Below are positions 1 to 14,300 of a stretch of 64,000 bases of DNA, in pieces. Both the position numbers and the translations under genes were made by a program. This DNA is from Megalopta genalis (Eukaryota > Arthropoda > Insecta > Hymenoptera > Halictidae). The stretch lies in NCBI RefSeq assembly GCF_051020955.1, contig NW_027476685.1, positions 1 through 64,000 of the forward strand. Direction: 5' to 3'. Positions within the stretch are counted from its first letter, which is position 1. Every line of letters starts with the position of its first letter. Under the pieces are notes generated by a model. That model was given only the letters and a program-made list of their open reading frames with translations, did no database searches and was not told the DNA's origin.

Positions 1-120
1 ATACTTGCGATATAAGTGATATAGCTTTAAAAGCTGTAGGAACAAACGAGGTAGCTTCAATTCCACGCGATACACATGATTTATCCTCAAACACTTGCGA
101 TATAAGTGATGTAGATTCAA

Positions 121-3100
121 CTGCAGGCAAAACGAACGAGTTAGCTTCAAATCCATGCGAAACACATGATATAGCTGCTAATCAATGTGATGTAGAAGGT
201 TTAGCTTCAAATCCATGCGATACACAAGATTTAGCTTCAAATCAATGCGATGTAGTAGGTTCAGCTTCAAATCCATGCGACACATATGATTTAGCTTCAA
301 ATACTTACGATATAAGTGGTATAGCTTCAAAAGCTGGAGGAACAAACGAGGATGCTTCAATTCCATGCGAAACAAATGATTTAACTTCAAATCAATGCGA
401 AGTAGAAGACTTAGCTTCAGATCCATGCGATACACAAGATTTAGCTTCAAATCAATGCGATGTAGTAGGTTCAGCTTCAAATCCATGCGATATAAGTGAT
501 ATAGCTTCAAAAGCAGGAGGAACAAACGAGGTAGCTTCAATTCCATGCGAAACAAATGATTTAGCTTCAAATCAATGCGATGTAGAAGGCGTAGCTTCAA
601 ATCCATGCGAAACAAATGGTTTAGCTACAAATACTTGTGATATACATTATTTAGCTACAACCGCATGAGAAAATAACGAGTTAGCTTCAAATCCATGCAA
701 AACAAATGGTTTAGCTACAAATACTTGTGATATACATTATTTAGATACAACTGCATGCGAAACAAACGAGATACCTTCAATTCCATGCTATATACATGAT
801 TTAGCTTCAAATCAATGCGATGTAGTAGGTTTAGCTTCAAATCCATGCGATTCACAAGATTTAGCTTCAAATCAATGCGATGTATTAGGTTCAGCTTCAA
901 ATCCATTCGACACATATGATTTAGCTTCAAATACTTGCGATATAAGTGATATAGCTTCAAAAGCTGTAGGAACAAAAGAGATAGCTTCAATTCCATGCGA
1001 GAAACATGATTTAGATTCAAATCAATGCGATGTAGAAGGTTTAGCTTCAAATCCAAGCGTAACACGTGATTTAGCTTCAAATCAATTCGAAGGACAAGGC
1101 TTAGATGCAAATCCATGCGTAACAAATGATTTAGCTTCAAATGAATGCGAACTAGAAGTATTAGCTTCAAATCCATGCAATACAAATGGTTTAGCTACAA
1201 ATACTTGCGATATACATGATTAAGCTTCAAATCAATGCGATGTAGATAGTTTTCTTCAAAATCCATGCGATGTACAAGATTTAGCTTCAAATCAATGCGA
1301 TGTAGTAGGTTCAGCTTCAAATCCATGCGATATAAGTGATATAGCTTCAAAAGCAGGAGGAACAAACGAGGTAGCTTCAATTCCATGCGAAACAAATGAT
1401 TTAGCTTCAAATCAATGCGATGTAGAAGGCGTAGCTTCAAATCCATGCGAAACAAATGGTTTAGCTACAAATACTTGTGATATACATTATTTAGCTACAA
1501 CTGCATGCGAACCTAACGAGTTAGCTTCAAATCCATGCAAAACAAATGGTTTAGCTACAAATACTTGTGATATACATTAGTTAGCTACAACTGCATGTGA
1601 AACGAACGAGTTAGCTTCAAATCCATGCGAAACTCATGATTTAGCTGCAAATCAATGTGATGTAGAAGGTTTAGCTTCAAATCCATGCGATACACAAGAT
1701 TAAGCTTCAAATCAATGCGATGTAGATAGTTTGCTTCAAATCCATGCGATATACAAGATTTAGCTTCAAATCAATGCGATGTAGTAGGTTCAGCTTCAAA
1801 TCCTTGCGATATAAGTGATATAGCTTCAAAAGCAGGAGGAACAAACGTGGTAGCTTCAATTCTATGCGAAACAAATGATTTAGCTTCAAATCAATGCGAA
1901 GTAGAAGGCGTAGCATGAAATCCATTCGAAACAATTGGTTTAGCTACAAATACTTGTGATATACATTATTTAGCTACAACTGCATGCGAAACTAACGAGT
2001 TAGCTTCAAATCTATGCGAAACACACGATTTATCTTCAAATCAATGCGATGTAGAAGGTTTAGCTTCAAGTCCATGCGATACACAAGATTTAGCTTCAAA
2101 TGAATGCGATGTAGTAGGTTCAGCTTCAAATCCATGCGATATAAGTGATATAGCTTCAAAATCAGGAGGAACAAACGAGGTAGCTTCAATTCCATGCGAA
2201 ACAAATGATTTAGCTTCAAATCAATGCGATGTAGAAGACGTAGCTTCAAATCCATGCGATACACAAGATTTAGCTTCAAATGAATGCGATGTAGTAGGTT
2301 CAGCTTCAAATCCATGCGATATAAGTGATATAGCTTCAAAAGCAGGAGGAACAAACGAGGTAGCTTCAATTCTATGCGAAACAAATGATTTAGCTTCAAA
2401 TCAATGCGAAGTAGAAGGCGTAGCTTCAAATCCATTCGAAACACATGATTCAGATGCAAATCAATGTGATGTAGAAGGTTTAGCTTCAAATCCATGCGAT
2501 ACACAAGATTTAGCTTCAAATCAATGCGATGTAGAAGGTTCAGCTTCAAATCCATGCGACACATATGATTTACCTTCAAATACTTGCGATATAAGTGATA
2601 TAGCTTCAAAAGCTGGAGGAACAAACGAGGTGGCTTCAATTCCAAGCGAAACTAATGATTTAGCTTCAAATGAATGCGAAGTAGAAGGTTTAGCTTCAAA
2701 TCCATGCCATACTCAAGATTTAGCTTCCAATCATTGCGATGTAGAAGGTTTAGCTTCAAATCCATACGAAACACATGATTTAACTTCAAATCAATTCGAA
2801 GGGCAAGGCTTAGATTCAAATCCATGCGAAACAAATGGTTTAGCTACAAATACTTGTGATATACATTATTTAGATACAACTGCATGCGAAACAAACGAGA
2901 TACCTTCAATTCCATGCTATATACATGATTTAGCTTCAAATCAATGCGATGTAGTAGGTTTAGCTTCAAATCCATGCGATTCACAAGATTTAGCTTCAAA
3001 TCAATGCGATGTATTAGGTTCAGCTTCAAATCCATTCGACACATATGATTTAGCTTCAAATACTTGCGATATAAGTGATATAGCTTCAAAAGCTGTAGGA

Positions 3101-4860
3101 ACAAAAGAGATAGCTTCAATTCCACGCGATACACATGATTTAACTTCAAACGCTTGCGATATAAGTGATGTAGATTCAACTGCAAGCAAAACGAACGAGT
3201 TAGCTTCAAATCCATGCGAAACACATTATTTAGCTGCAAAGCAGTGCGAAGTAGAATGCTCGGGTTCAAATGAATGCAATTCAAATGGTTCATCTTCAAA
3301 TACTTGTGAAAGACATGAATTAGCTTCAACTGCATGCAAAACACATGATTTAGCTTCAAATCAATGCCAAACACATGATTTAGCTTCAAATCAATGCGAT
3401 GTAGAAGGTTTAGCTTGAAATCCATGCAAAACACGTGATTTATCTTCCAATTAATGCGAAGTAGAAGGCTTAGCATCAAATCCATGCGAATCAAATTGTT
3501 TAGCTTCAAATACTTGTGATATACGTTATTTAGATTTAACTGCATGCGGAACGAACGAGTTAGCTTCAAATCCATGCGAAACACATGATTTAGCTTCTAA
3601 CCAATGCGATGTAGAAGGTTTAGCTTCAAATTCACGCGAAACAAATGATTTAGCTTCAAACACTTGGGGTATAAGTGATATAGCTTCAAATGCAGACCAT
3701 TCAAACGAGTTAGCTTAAACATCCATGCGATACACATGATTTATCCTCAAACACTTGCGATATAAGTGATGTAGATTCAACTGCAGGCAAAACGAACGAG
3801 TTAGCTTCAAATCCATGCGAAACACATGATATAGCTGCTAATCAATGTGATGTAGAAGGTTTAGCTTCAAATCCATGCGATACACAAGATTTAGCTTCAA
3901 ATCAATGCGATGTAGTAGGTTCAGCTTCAAATCCATGCGACACATATGATTTAGCTTCAAATACTTGCGATATAAGTGGTATAGCTTCAAAAGCTGGAGG
4001 AACAAACGAGGATGCTTCAATTCCATGCGAAACAAATGATTTAACTTCAAATCAATGCGAAGTAGAAGGCTTAGCTTCAGATCCATGCGATACACAAGAT
4101 TTAGCTTCAAATCAATGCGATGTAGTAGGTTCAGCTTCAAATCCATGCGATAGAAGTGATATAGCTTCAAAAGCAGGAGGAACAAACGAGGTAGCTTCAA
4201 TTCCATGCGAAACAAATGATTTAGCTTCAAATCAATGCGATGTAGAAGGCGTAGCTTCAAATCCATGCGAAACAAATGGTTTAACTACAAATACTTGTGA
4301 TATACATTATTTAGCTACAACCGCATGAGAAAATAACGAGTTAGCTTCAAATCCATGCAAAACAAATGGTTTAGCTACAAATACTTGTGATATACATTAT
4401 TTAGATACAACTGTATGCGAAACAAACGAGATACCTTCAATTCCATGCTATATACATGATTTAGCTTCAAATCAATGCGATGTAGTAGGTTTAGCTTCAA
4501 ATCCATGTGATTCACAAGATTTGGCTTCAAATCAATGCGATGTATTAGGTTCAGCTTCAAATCCATTCGACACATATGATTTAGCTTCAAATACTTGCGA
4601 TATAAGTGATATAGCTTCAAAAGCTGTAGGAACAAAAGAGATAGCTTCAATTCCATGCGAGAAACATGATTTAGATTCAAATCAATGCGATGTAGAAGGT
4701 TTAGCTTCAAATCCAAGCGTAACACGTGATTTAGCTTCAAATCAATTCGAAGGACAAGGCTTAGATTCAAATCCATGCGTAACAAATGATTTAGCTTCAA
4801 ATGAATGCGAACTAGAAGTATTAGCTTCAAATCCATGCAATACAAATGGTTTAGCTACAA
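121..4860. repeat. Segmental duplication pair, spacing 3,660 bp
   Basis: Positions 121-1,200 match 3,781-4,860 at an exact offset of 3,660 bp (122 units) with only isolated substitutions, such as acttacga at 303 versus acttgcga at 3,963. The relationship continues at a slightly different offset: 1,262-1,620 matches about 5,041-5,399. The spacer also contains a partial copy, since the segment starting at 721 recurs at 2,850. Inference: a recent multi-unit duplication within the array. Confidence 0.85.
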
Positions 4861-7428
4861 ATACTTGCGATATACATTATTTAGCTACAACTGCATGCGA
4901 AACGGACGAGTTATCTTCAAATCCATGCGAAACTCATGATTTAGCTGCAAATCAATGTGATGTAGAAGGTTTAGCTTCAAATCCATGCGATACACATGAT
5001 TAAGCTTCAAATCAATGCGATGTAGATTGTTTGCTTCAAATCCATGCGATGTACAAGATTTAGCTTCAAATCAATGCGATGTAGTAGGTTCAGCTTCAAA
5101 TCCATGCGATATAAGTGATATAGCTTCAAAAGCAGGAGGAACAAACGAGGTAGCTTCAATTCCATGCGAAACAAATGATTTAGCTTCAAATCAATGCGAT
5201 GTAGAAGGCGTAGCTTCAAATCCATGCGAAACAAATGGTTTAGCTACAAATGCTTGTGATATACATTATTTAGCTACAACTGCATGCGAACCTAACGAGT
5301 TAGCTTCAAATCCATGCAAAACAAATGGTTTAGCTACAAATACTTGTGATATACATTAGTTAGCTACAACTGCATGTGAAACGAACGAGTTAGCTTCAAA
5401 TCCATTCGAAACACATGATTCAGATGCAAATCAATGTGATGTAGAAGGTTTAGCTTCAAATCCATGCGATACACAAGATTTAGCTTCAAATCAGTGCGAT
5501 GTAGAAGGTTCAGCTTCAAATCCATGCGACACATATGATTTAGCTTCAAATACTTGCGATATAAGTGATATAGCTTCAAAAGCTGGAGGAACAAACGAGG
5601 TGGCTTCAATTCCAAGCGAAACTAATGATTTAGCTTCAAATGAATGCGAAGTAGAAGGCGTAGCTTCAAATCCATGCAAAACAAATGGTTTAGCTACGAA
5701 TACTTGTGATATACATTATTTAGCTACAACTGCATGCGAAACAAACGAGTTAGCTTCAAATCCATGCGATACACATGATTCAGCTTCAAATCAATGCGAT
5801 GTAGAAGGTTTAGCTTCAAATCCATGCGATACACATGATTAAGCTGCAAATCAATGTGATGTAGAAGGTTTAGCTTCAAATCCATGCGATACAGAAGATT
5901 TAGCTTCAAATGAATGCGATGTAGTAGGTTCAGCTACAAATCCATGCGACACATATGATTTAGCTTCAAATACTTGCGATATAAGTGATATATCTTCAAA
6001 AGCTGTAGGAACAAACGAGGTAGCTTCAAATCCATGCGAAACACATGATTCAGCTGCAAATCAATGCGATGTAGAAAGTTTAGCTTCAAATCCATGCGAA
6101 ACACATTATTTAGTTGCAAATCAGTGCGAAGTAGACGGCTCGGGTTCAAATCAATGCGATTCAAATGTTTCATCTTCAAATACTTGTGAAAGACATGATT
6201 TAGCTTCAACTGCATGCGAAACACATGATTTAGCTTCAAATCAATGCGAAACACATGATTTAGCGTCAAATCAATGCGAAACACATGATTTAGCTTCAAA
6301 TCAATGCGATGTAGAAGGTTTTGCTACAAATCCATGCAAAACACGTGATTTATCTTCCAATTAATGAGAAGTAGAAGGCTTAGCTTCAAATCCATGCGAA
6401 TCAAATTGTTTAGCTTCACATACTTGTGATATACGTTATTTAGATTTAACTGCATGCGCAACGAATGAGTTCGCTTCAAATCCATGCGAAACACATGATT
6501 TAGCTTCAAACACTTGCGATATAAGTGATGTAGATTCAACTGCAGGCAAAACGAACGAGTTAGCTTCAAATCCATGCGTAACACATGATTTAGCTTCAAA
6601 TACTTGCGATATAAGTGATATAGCTTCAAAAGCTGGAGGAACAAACGAGGTGGCTTCAATTCCATGCGAAACAAATGATTTAGCTTCAAATCAATGCGAT
6701 GTAGTAGGTTCAGCTTCAAATCCATGCGATATAAGTGATATAGCTTCAAAAGCAGGAGGAACAAACGAGGTAGCTTCAATTCTATGCGAAACAAATGATT
6801 TAGCATCAAATCAATGCGAAGTAGAAGGCGTAGCTTCAAATCCATGCGAAACAAATGGTTTAGCTAGAAATACTTGTGATATAGATTATTTAGCTACAAC
6901 TGCATGCGAAACGAACGAGTTAGCTTCAAATCCATGCGAAACACATGATTTAGCTGCAAATCAATGTGATGTAGAAGGTTTAGCTTCAAATCCATGCGAT
7001 ACACATGATTAAGCTTCAAATCAATGCGATGTAGATAGTTTGCTTCAAATCCATGCGATATACAAGATTTAACTTCAAATCAATGCGATGTAGTAGGTTC
7101 AGCTTCAAATCCATGCGATATAAGTGATATAGCTTCAAAAGCAGGATGAACAAACGAGGTAGCTTCAATTCTATGCGAAACAAATGATTTAGCTTCAAAT
7201 CAATGCGAAGTAGAAGGCGTAGCTTCAAATCCATTCGAAACACATGATTCAGCTGCAAATCAATGTGATGTAGAAGGTTTAGCTTCAAATCCATGCGATA
7301 CACAAGATTTAGCTTCAAATCAATGCGATGTAGTAGGTTCAGCTTCAAATCCATGCGACACATATGATTTAGCTTCAAATACTTGCGATATAAGTGATAT
7401 AGCTTCAAAAGCTGGAGGAACAAACGAG

Positions 7429-8679
7429 GTGGCTTCAATTCCATGCAAAACTAATGATTTAGCTTCAAATCAATGCGAAGTAGGAGGCGTAGCTTCAAAT
7501 CCATGCGAAACAAATGGTTTAGCTACAAATACTTGTGATATACATTATTTAGCTACAACTGCATGCGAAACTAACGAGATAGCTTCAAATCCATGCGAAA
7601 CACACGATTTATCTTCAAATCAATGCGATGTAGAAGGTTTAGCTTCAAGTCCATGCGATACACAAGATTTAGCTTCAAATGAATGCGATGTAGTAGGTTC
7701 AGCTTCAAATCCATGCGATGTAAGTGATATAGCTTCAAAAGCAGGAGGAACAAACGAGGTAGCTTCAATTCCATGCGAAACAAATGATTTAGCTTCAAAT
7801 CAATGCGATGTAGAAGGCGTAGCTTCTAATCCATGCGATACACAAGATTTAGCTTCAAATGAATGCGATGTAGTAGGTTCAGCTACAAATCCATGCAACA
7901 CATATGATTTAGCTTCAAATACTTGCGATATAAGTGATACATCTTCAAAAGCTGTAGGAACAAACGAGGTAGCTTCAAGTCCATGCGAAACACATGATTC
8001 AGCTGCAAATCAATGCGATGTAGAAGGTTTAGCTTCAAATCCATGCGAAACACATTATTTAGTTGCAAATCAGTGCGAAGTAGACAGCTCGGGTTCAAAT
8101 CAATGCGATTCAAATGGTTCATCTTCAAATACTTGTGAAAGACATGATTTAGCTTCAACTGCATGCGAAACACATGATTTAGCTTCAAATCAATGCGATG
8201 TAGAAGGTTTAGCTTCAAATCCATGCGATACACAAGATTCAGCTTCAAATCAATGCGATGTAGTAGGTTCAGCTTCAAATCCATGCGACACATATGATTT
8301 AGCTTCAAATACTTGCGATATAAGTGATATAGCTTCAAAAGCTGTAGGAACAAACGAGGTAGCTTCAAATCCATGCGAAACACATGATACAGCTGCAAAT
8401 CAATGCGATGTAGAAGGTTTAGCTACAAATCCATGCGAGACACATTATTTAGCTGCAAATCAGTGCGAAGTAGAAGGCTCGGGTTCAAATCAATGCGATT
8501 CAAATGGTTCATATTCAAATACTTGTGAAAGACATGATTTAGCTTCAACTGCATGCGAAACACATGATTTAGCTTCAAATCAATGCGATGTAGAAGGTTT
8601 TGCTTCAAATCCACGCGAAACAAATGATTTAGCTTCAAACACTTGGGGTATAAGTGATATAGCTTCAAATGCAGACTAA
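7429..8679 (+). other. Longest plus-strand open frame (Cys-containing decapeptide repeat), not called a gene
   Basis: The frame is open from the stop near 7,147 to the taa at 8,677, about 509 codons stop to stop. A GTG at 7,429 is the first listed start and there is no convincing initiator context. The product would be a string of decapeptides such as ASNPCETHDL, ASNQCDVEGL, ASNTCDISDI and ASTACETHDL. That gives one Cys per ten residues, many Asp and Glu, and no signal peptide or distinct N-terminal domain. It ends inside a punctuation cassette. I do not recognise the protein. Because the 30-bp unit has no stop in this frame, such length is expected without selection. Coding status is unproven. 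Confidence 0.25.
8040..8180. repeat. Q-Q-T-A cassette with cgggttc
   Basis: A stereotyped run reads P(acacattatttag), Q(gtgcgaagtag then ctcgggttc), Q(atgcgattcaaatggttc), T(cttgtgaaagacatg) and A(ctgcatgcgaaacac). The cggg word lies at about 3,261, 6,141, 8,090, 8,480, 11,931, 14,512, 53,761 (as cgggatc), 55,827 and 60,347, always with the same neighbours. It is confined to type A blocks. It breaks the usual rule that Q is flanked by P, so it is a useful lineage marker. Confidence 0.78.
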
Positions 8680-8720
8680 CCAAACGAGTTAGCTTAAAAA
8701 TCCACGCGATACACATGATT
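8600..8720. repeat. Type A punctuation cassette (cttggggtataag plus 31-bp unit)
   Basis: A fixed run of units reads P(cacgcgaaacaaatgat), T(cttggggtataagtg), A(gcagac plus taa or caa) and then a 31-bp unit with an extra A before tccac. Full copies carry cttggggt at about 3,663, 8,642, 12,093, 14,674, 23,103, 34,434, 37,823, 54,161, 54,702, 55,242, 61,889 and 62,340. Partial forms without the 31-bp unit occur near 56,199, 58,262 and 61,049. Most full copies contain an in-frame plus-strand stop (gac-taa), and the extra base changes the frame on both strands. Inference: it marks ancestral segment ends. Confidence 0.8.
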
Positions 8721-9060
8721 TATCTTCAAACACTTGCGATATAAGTGATGTAGATTCAACTGCAGGCAAAACGAACGAGTTAGCTTCAAATCTATGCGAA
8801 ACACATGATTTAGCTGCAAATCAATGTGATGTAGAAGGTTTAGCTTCAAATTAATGCGATGTATTAGGTTCAGCTTCAAATCCATGCGACACATATGATT
8901 TAGCTTCAAATATTTGCGATATAAGTGATATAGCTTCGAATACAGGCGAAACGAACGAGTTAGCTTCAAATCCATGCGAAACACATGAATCAGCTGCAAA
9001 TCAATGCAATGTAGAAGGTTTAGCTTCAAATCCATGCGAAACACATGATTTAGCTGCAAA

Positions 9061-10380
9061 TTAATGCGATGTAGAAGGTTTAGCTTCAAATCAATAAGAG
9101 GTAGAAGGTTTAGCTTCAAATCTATAGAATATAGAAGGTTTAGCTTCAAATCAATGCGATGTAGAAGGTTTAGATTCAAATCCATACGAAACACATGATT
9201 TAGCTTCAAATCAATTCGAAGGGCAAGGCTTAGATTCAAATCCATGCGAAACAAATGATTTAGCTTCAGATGAATGTGAAGTAGAAGGCTCAGCTTCAAA
9301 TCCATGCGGCACATATGATTTAGCTTTTAATACTTGCGATATATGTGACATAGTTTCAAATGGAGGCGAAACGAACGAGTTAGCTTCAAATCCATGCGAA
9401 ACACATGATTTAGCTGCAAATCAATGCGATGTAGAAGGTTTAGCTTCAAATCCATGCGATACACAAGATTTAGCTTCAAATGAATGCGATGTAGTAGGTT
9501 CAGCTTCAAATCCATGCGACACATATGATTTAGCTTCAAATACTTGCGATATAAGTGATATAGCTTCAAAAGCTGTAGGAACAAACGAGGTAGCTTCAAT
9601 TCCATGCGAGACACATGATTTAGCTTCAAATCAATACGATGTAGAAGGTTTAGCTTCAAATACAAACGAAACACATGTTTTAGCTTCAAATCAATTCGAA
9701 GGACAAGGCTTAGATTCAAATCCATGCGAAACAAATGCTTTAGCTTCAAATCAATGCGAAGTAGAAGGCGTAGCTTCAAATCCATGCGACACAAATGGTT
9801 TAGCTACAAATACTTGTGATATACATTATTGAGCTACAACTGCTTGCGAAACTAACGAGTTAGCTTCAAATCTATGCGAAACACACGATTTATCTTCAAA
9901 TCAATGCGATGTAGAAGGTTTAGCTTCAAATCAATAAGAGGTAGAAGGTTTAGCTTCAAATCAATAGAATATAGAAGGTTTAGCTTCAAATCCATGCGAA
10001 ACACATGATTTAGCTGCAAATTAATGCGATGTAGAAGGTTTAGCTTCAAATCAATAAGAGGTAGAAGGTTTAGCTTCAAATCTATAGAATATAGAAGGTT
10101 TAGCTTCAAATCAATGCGATGTAGAAGGTTTAGATTCAAATCCATACGAAACACATGATTTAGCTTCAAATCAATTCGAAGGGCAAGGCTTAGATTCAAA
10201 TCCATGCGAAACAAATGATTTAGCTTCAGATGAATGTGAAGTAGAAGGCTCAGCTTCAAATCCATGCGGCACATATGATTTAGCTTTTAATACTTGCGAT
10301 ATATGTGACATAGTTTCAAATGGAGGCGAAACGAACGAGTTAGCTTCAAATCCATGCGAAACACATGATTTAGCTGCAAA
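9061..10380. repeat. 960-bp-spaced duplication
   Basis: The lines from 9,061 to about 9,400 are identical to those from 10,021 to about 10,360, an offset of 960 bp (32 units). The copied segment includes Q-class taagag and tagaat units and the unusual agcttttaatacttgcg unit. The copies part just after 10,380. Confidence 0.85.
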
Positions 10381-11370
10381 TCAATGCGATGTAGAAGGTT
10401 TAGCTTCAAATCCATACGAAACACATGATTTAGCTTCAAATCAATTCGAAGGGCAAGGCTTAGATTCAAATCCATGCGAAACAAATGATTTAGCTTCAGA
10501 TGAATGCGAAGTAGAAGGTTCAGCTTCAAACCCATGCGACACATATGATTTAGCTTCAAATACTTGCGATATAAGTGATATAGCTTCAAAAGCTGGAGGA
10601 ACAAACGAGGAGCCTTCAATTCCATGCGAAACAAATGATTTAGCTTCAAATCAATGCGAAGTAGAAGGCGTAGCTTCAAATCCATGCGAAACAAATGGTT
10701 TAGCTACGAATACTTGTGATATAGATTATTTAGCTACAACTGCATGCGAAACTAACGAGTTAGCTTCAAATCCATGCGATACACATGATTTAGCTTCAAA
10801 TCAATGCGATGTGGAAGGTTTAGCTTCAAATCCATGCGATACACAAGATTTAGCTTCAAATGAATGCGATGTAGTAGGTTCAGCTTCAAATCCATGCGAC
10901 ACATATGATTTAGCTTCAAATACTTGCGATATAAGTGATATAGCTTCAAAAGCTGTAGGAACAAACGAGGTAGCTTCAATTCCATGCGAGACACATGATT
11001 TAGCTTCAAATCAATACGATGTAGAAGGTTTAGCTTCAAATACAAACGAAACACATGTTTTAGCTTCAAATCAATTCGAAGGACAAGGCTTAGATTCAAA
11101 TCCATGCGAAACAAATGCTTTAGCTTCAAATCAATGCGAAGTAGAAGGCGTAGCTTCAAATCCATGCGAAACAAATGGTTTAGCTACAAATACTTGTGAT
11201 ATACATTATTGAGCTACAACTGCTTGCGAAACTAACGAGTTAGCTTCAAATCTATGCGAAACACACGATTTATCTTCAAATCAATGCGATGTAGAAGGTT
11301 TAGCTTCAAATCAATAAGAGGTAGAAGGTTTAGCTTCAAATCAATAGAATATAGAAGGTTTAGCTTCAAA
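9430..11370. repeat. 1,380-bp-spaced duplication
   Basis: Positions about 9,430-9,990 match 10,810-11,370 at an offset of 1,380 bp (46 units), with few differences (for example tgcgac at 9,784 versus tgcgaa at 11,164). It interleaves with the 960-bp-spaced pair, so the region 9.0-11.4 kb has been duplicated more than once. Confidence 0.85.
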
Positions 11371-14300
11371 TCAATGCGATGTAGAAGGTTTAGCTTCAAA
11401 TCCATACGAAACACATGATTTAGCTTCAAATCTATTCGAAGGGCAAGGCTTAGATTCAAATCCATGCGAAACAAATGATTTAGCTTCAGATGAATGCGAA
11501 GTAGAAGGCTCAGCTTCAAATCCATGCGGCACATATGATTTAGCTTTAAATACTTGCGATATAAGTGACATAGTTTCAAATGGAGGCGTAACGAACGAGT
11601 TAGCTTCAAATCCATGCGAAACACATGATTTATCTTCAAATCAAAGCGATGTAGAAGGTTTAGCTTCAAATCCATGCGATACACAAGATTTAGCTTCAAA
11701 TGAATGCGACGTAGTAGGATCAGCTTCAAATCCATGCGACACATATGATTTAGCTTCAAATACTTGCGATATAAGTGATATAGCTTCAAAAGCTGTAGGA
11801 ACAAACGAGGTAGCTTCAAATCCATGCGAAACACATGATACAGCTGCAAATCAATGCGATGTAGAAGGTTTAGCTACAAATCCATGCGAGACACATTATT
11901 TAGCTGCAAATCAGTGCGAAGTAGAAGGCTCGGGTTCAAATCAATGCGATTCAAATGGTTCATATTCAAATACTTGTGAAAGACATGATTTAGCTTCAAC
12001 TGCATGCGAAACACATGATTTAGCTTCAAATCAATGCGATGTAGAAGGTTTTGCTTCAAATCCACGCGAAACAAATGATTTAGCTTCAAACACTTGGGGT
12101 ATAAGTGATATAGCTTCAAATGCAGACTAATCAAACGAGTTAGCTTAAATATCCACGCGATACACATGATTTATCTTCAAACACTTGCGATATAAGTGAT
12201 GTAGATTCAACTGCAGGCAAAACGAACGAGTTAGCTTCAAATCTATGCGAAACACATGATTTAGCTGCAAATCAATGTGATGTAGAAGGTTTAGCTTCAA
12301 ATTAATGCGATGTATTAGGTTCAGCTTCAAATCCATGCGACACATATGATTTAGCTTCAAATACTTGCGATATAAGTGATATAGCTTCAAAAGCTGTAGG
12401 AACAAACGAGGTAGCTTCAATTCCATGCGAGACACATGATTTAGCTTCAAATCAATGCGATGTAGAAGGTTTAGCTTCATATCCAAGTGTAACACATGAT
12501 TTAGCTTCAAATATTTGCGATATAAGTGATATAGCTTCGAATACAGGCGAAACGAACGAGTTAGCTTCAAATCCATGCGAAACACATGAATCAGCTGCAA
12601 ATCAATGCAATGTAGAAGGTTTAGCTTCAAATCCATGCGAAACACATGATTTAGCTGCAAATCAATGCGATGTAGAAGGTTTAGCTTCAAATCAATAAGA
12701 GGTAGAAGGTTTAGCTTCAAATCTATAGAATATAGAAGGTTTAGCTTCAAATCAATGCGATGTAGAAGGTTTAGATTCAAATCCATACGAAACACATGAT
12801 TTAGCTTCAAATCAATTCGAAGGGCAAGGCTTAGATTCAAATCCATGCGAAACAAATGATTTAGCTTCAGATGAATGCGAAGTAGAAGGCTCAGCTTCAA
12901 ATCCATGCGGCACATATGATTTAGCTTTAAATACTTGCGATATAAGTGACATAGTTTCAAATGGAGGCGAAACGAACGAGTTAGCTTCAAATCCATGCGA
13001 AACACATGATTTAGCTGCTAATCAATGTGATGTAGAAGGTTTAGCTTCAAATCCATGCGATACACAAGATTTAGCTTCAAATCAATGCGATGTAGAAGGT
13101 TCAGCTTCAAACCCATGCGACACATATGATTTAGCTTCAAATACTTGCGATATAAGTGATATAGCTTCAAAAGCTGGAGGAACAAACGAGGAGGCTTCAA
13201 TTCCATGCGAAACAAATGATTTAGCTTCAAATCAATGCGAAGTAGAAGGCGTAGCTTCAAATCCATGCGAAACAAATGGTTTAGCTACAAATACTTGTGA
13301 TATAGATTATTTAGCTACAACTGCATGCGAAACTAACGAGTTAGCTTCAAATCCACGCGATACACATGATTTAGCTTCAAATCAAAGCGACGTGGAAGGT
13401 TTAGCTTCAAATCCATGCGATACACAAGATTTAGCTTCAAATCAATGCGATGTTGTAGGTTCAGCTTCAAATCCATGCGACACATATGATTTAGCTTCAA
13501 ATACTTGCGATATAAGTGATGTAGCTTCAAAAGCTGTAGGAACAAACGAGGTAGCTTCAATTCCATGCGAGACACATGATTTAGCTTCAAATCAATGCGA
13601 TGTAGAAGGTTTAGCTTCAAATCCAAACGAAACACATGTTTTAGCTTCAAATCAATTCGACGGACAAGGCTTAGATTCAAATCCATGCGAAACAAATGCT
13701 TTAGCTTCAAATCAATGCGAAGTAGAAGGCGTAGCTTCAAATCCATGCGAAACAAATGGTTTAGCTACAAATACTTGTGATATACATTATTGAGCTACAA
13801 CTGCTTGCGAAACTAACGAGTTAGCTTCAAATCTATGCGAAACACACGATTTGTATTCATATCAATGCGATGTAGAAGGTTTAGCTTCAAATCAATAAGA
13901 AGTAGAAGGTTTAGCTTCAAATCAATAGAATATAGAAGGTTTAGCTTCAAATCAATGCGATGTAGAAGGGTTAGCTTCAAATCCATACGAAACACATGAT
14001 TTAGCTTCAAATCAATTCGAAGGGCAAGGCTTAGATTCAAATCCATGCGAAACAAATGATTTAGCTTCAGATGAATGCGAAGTAGAAGGCTCAGCTTCAA
14101 ATCCATGCGGCACATATGATTTAGCTTTAAATACTTGCGATATAAGTGACATAGTTTCAAATGGAGGCGAAACGAACGAGTTAGCTTCAAATCCATGCGA
14201 AACACATGATTTATCTTCAAATCAAAGCGATGTAGAAGGTTTAGCTTCAAATCCATGCGATACACAAGATTTAGCTTCAAATGAATGCGATGAAGTAGGT

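Noticed and set aside
7429..8679. Pentapeptide-repeat or zinc-finger protein on the plus strand
   Set aside because: The A(D/N)LxX motif does not recur every five residues, and the Cys and His spacing is a constant ten-residue pattern without C2H2-type pairs.
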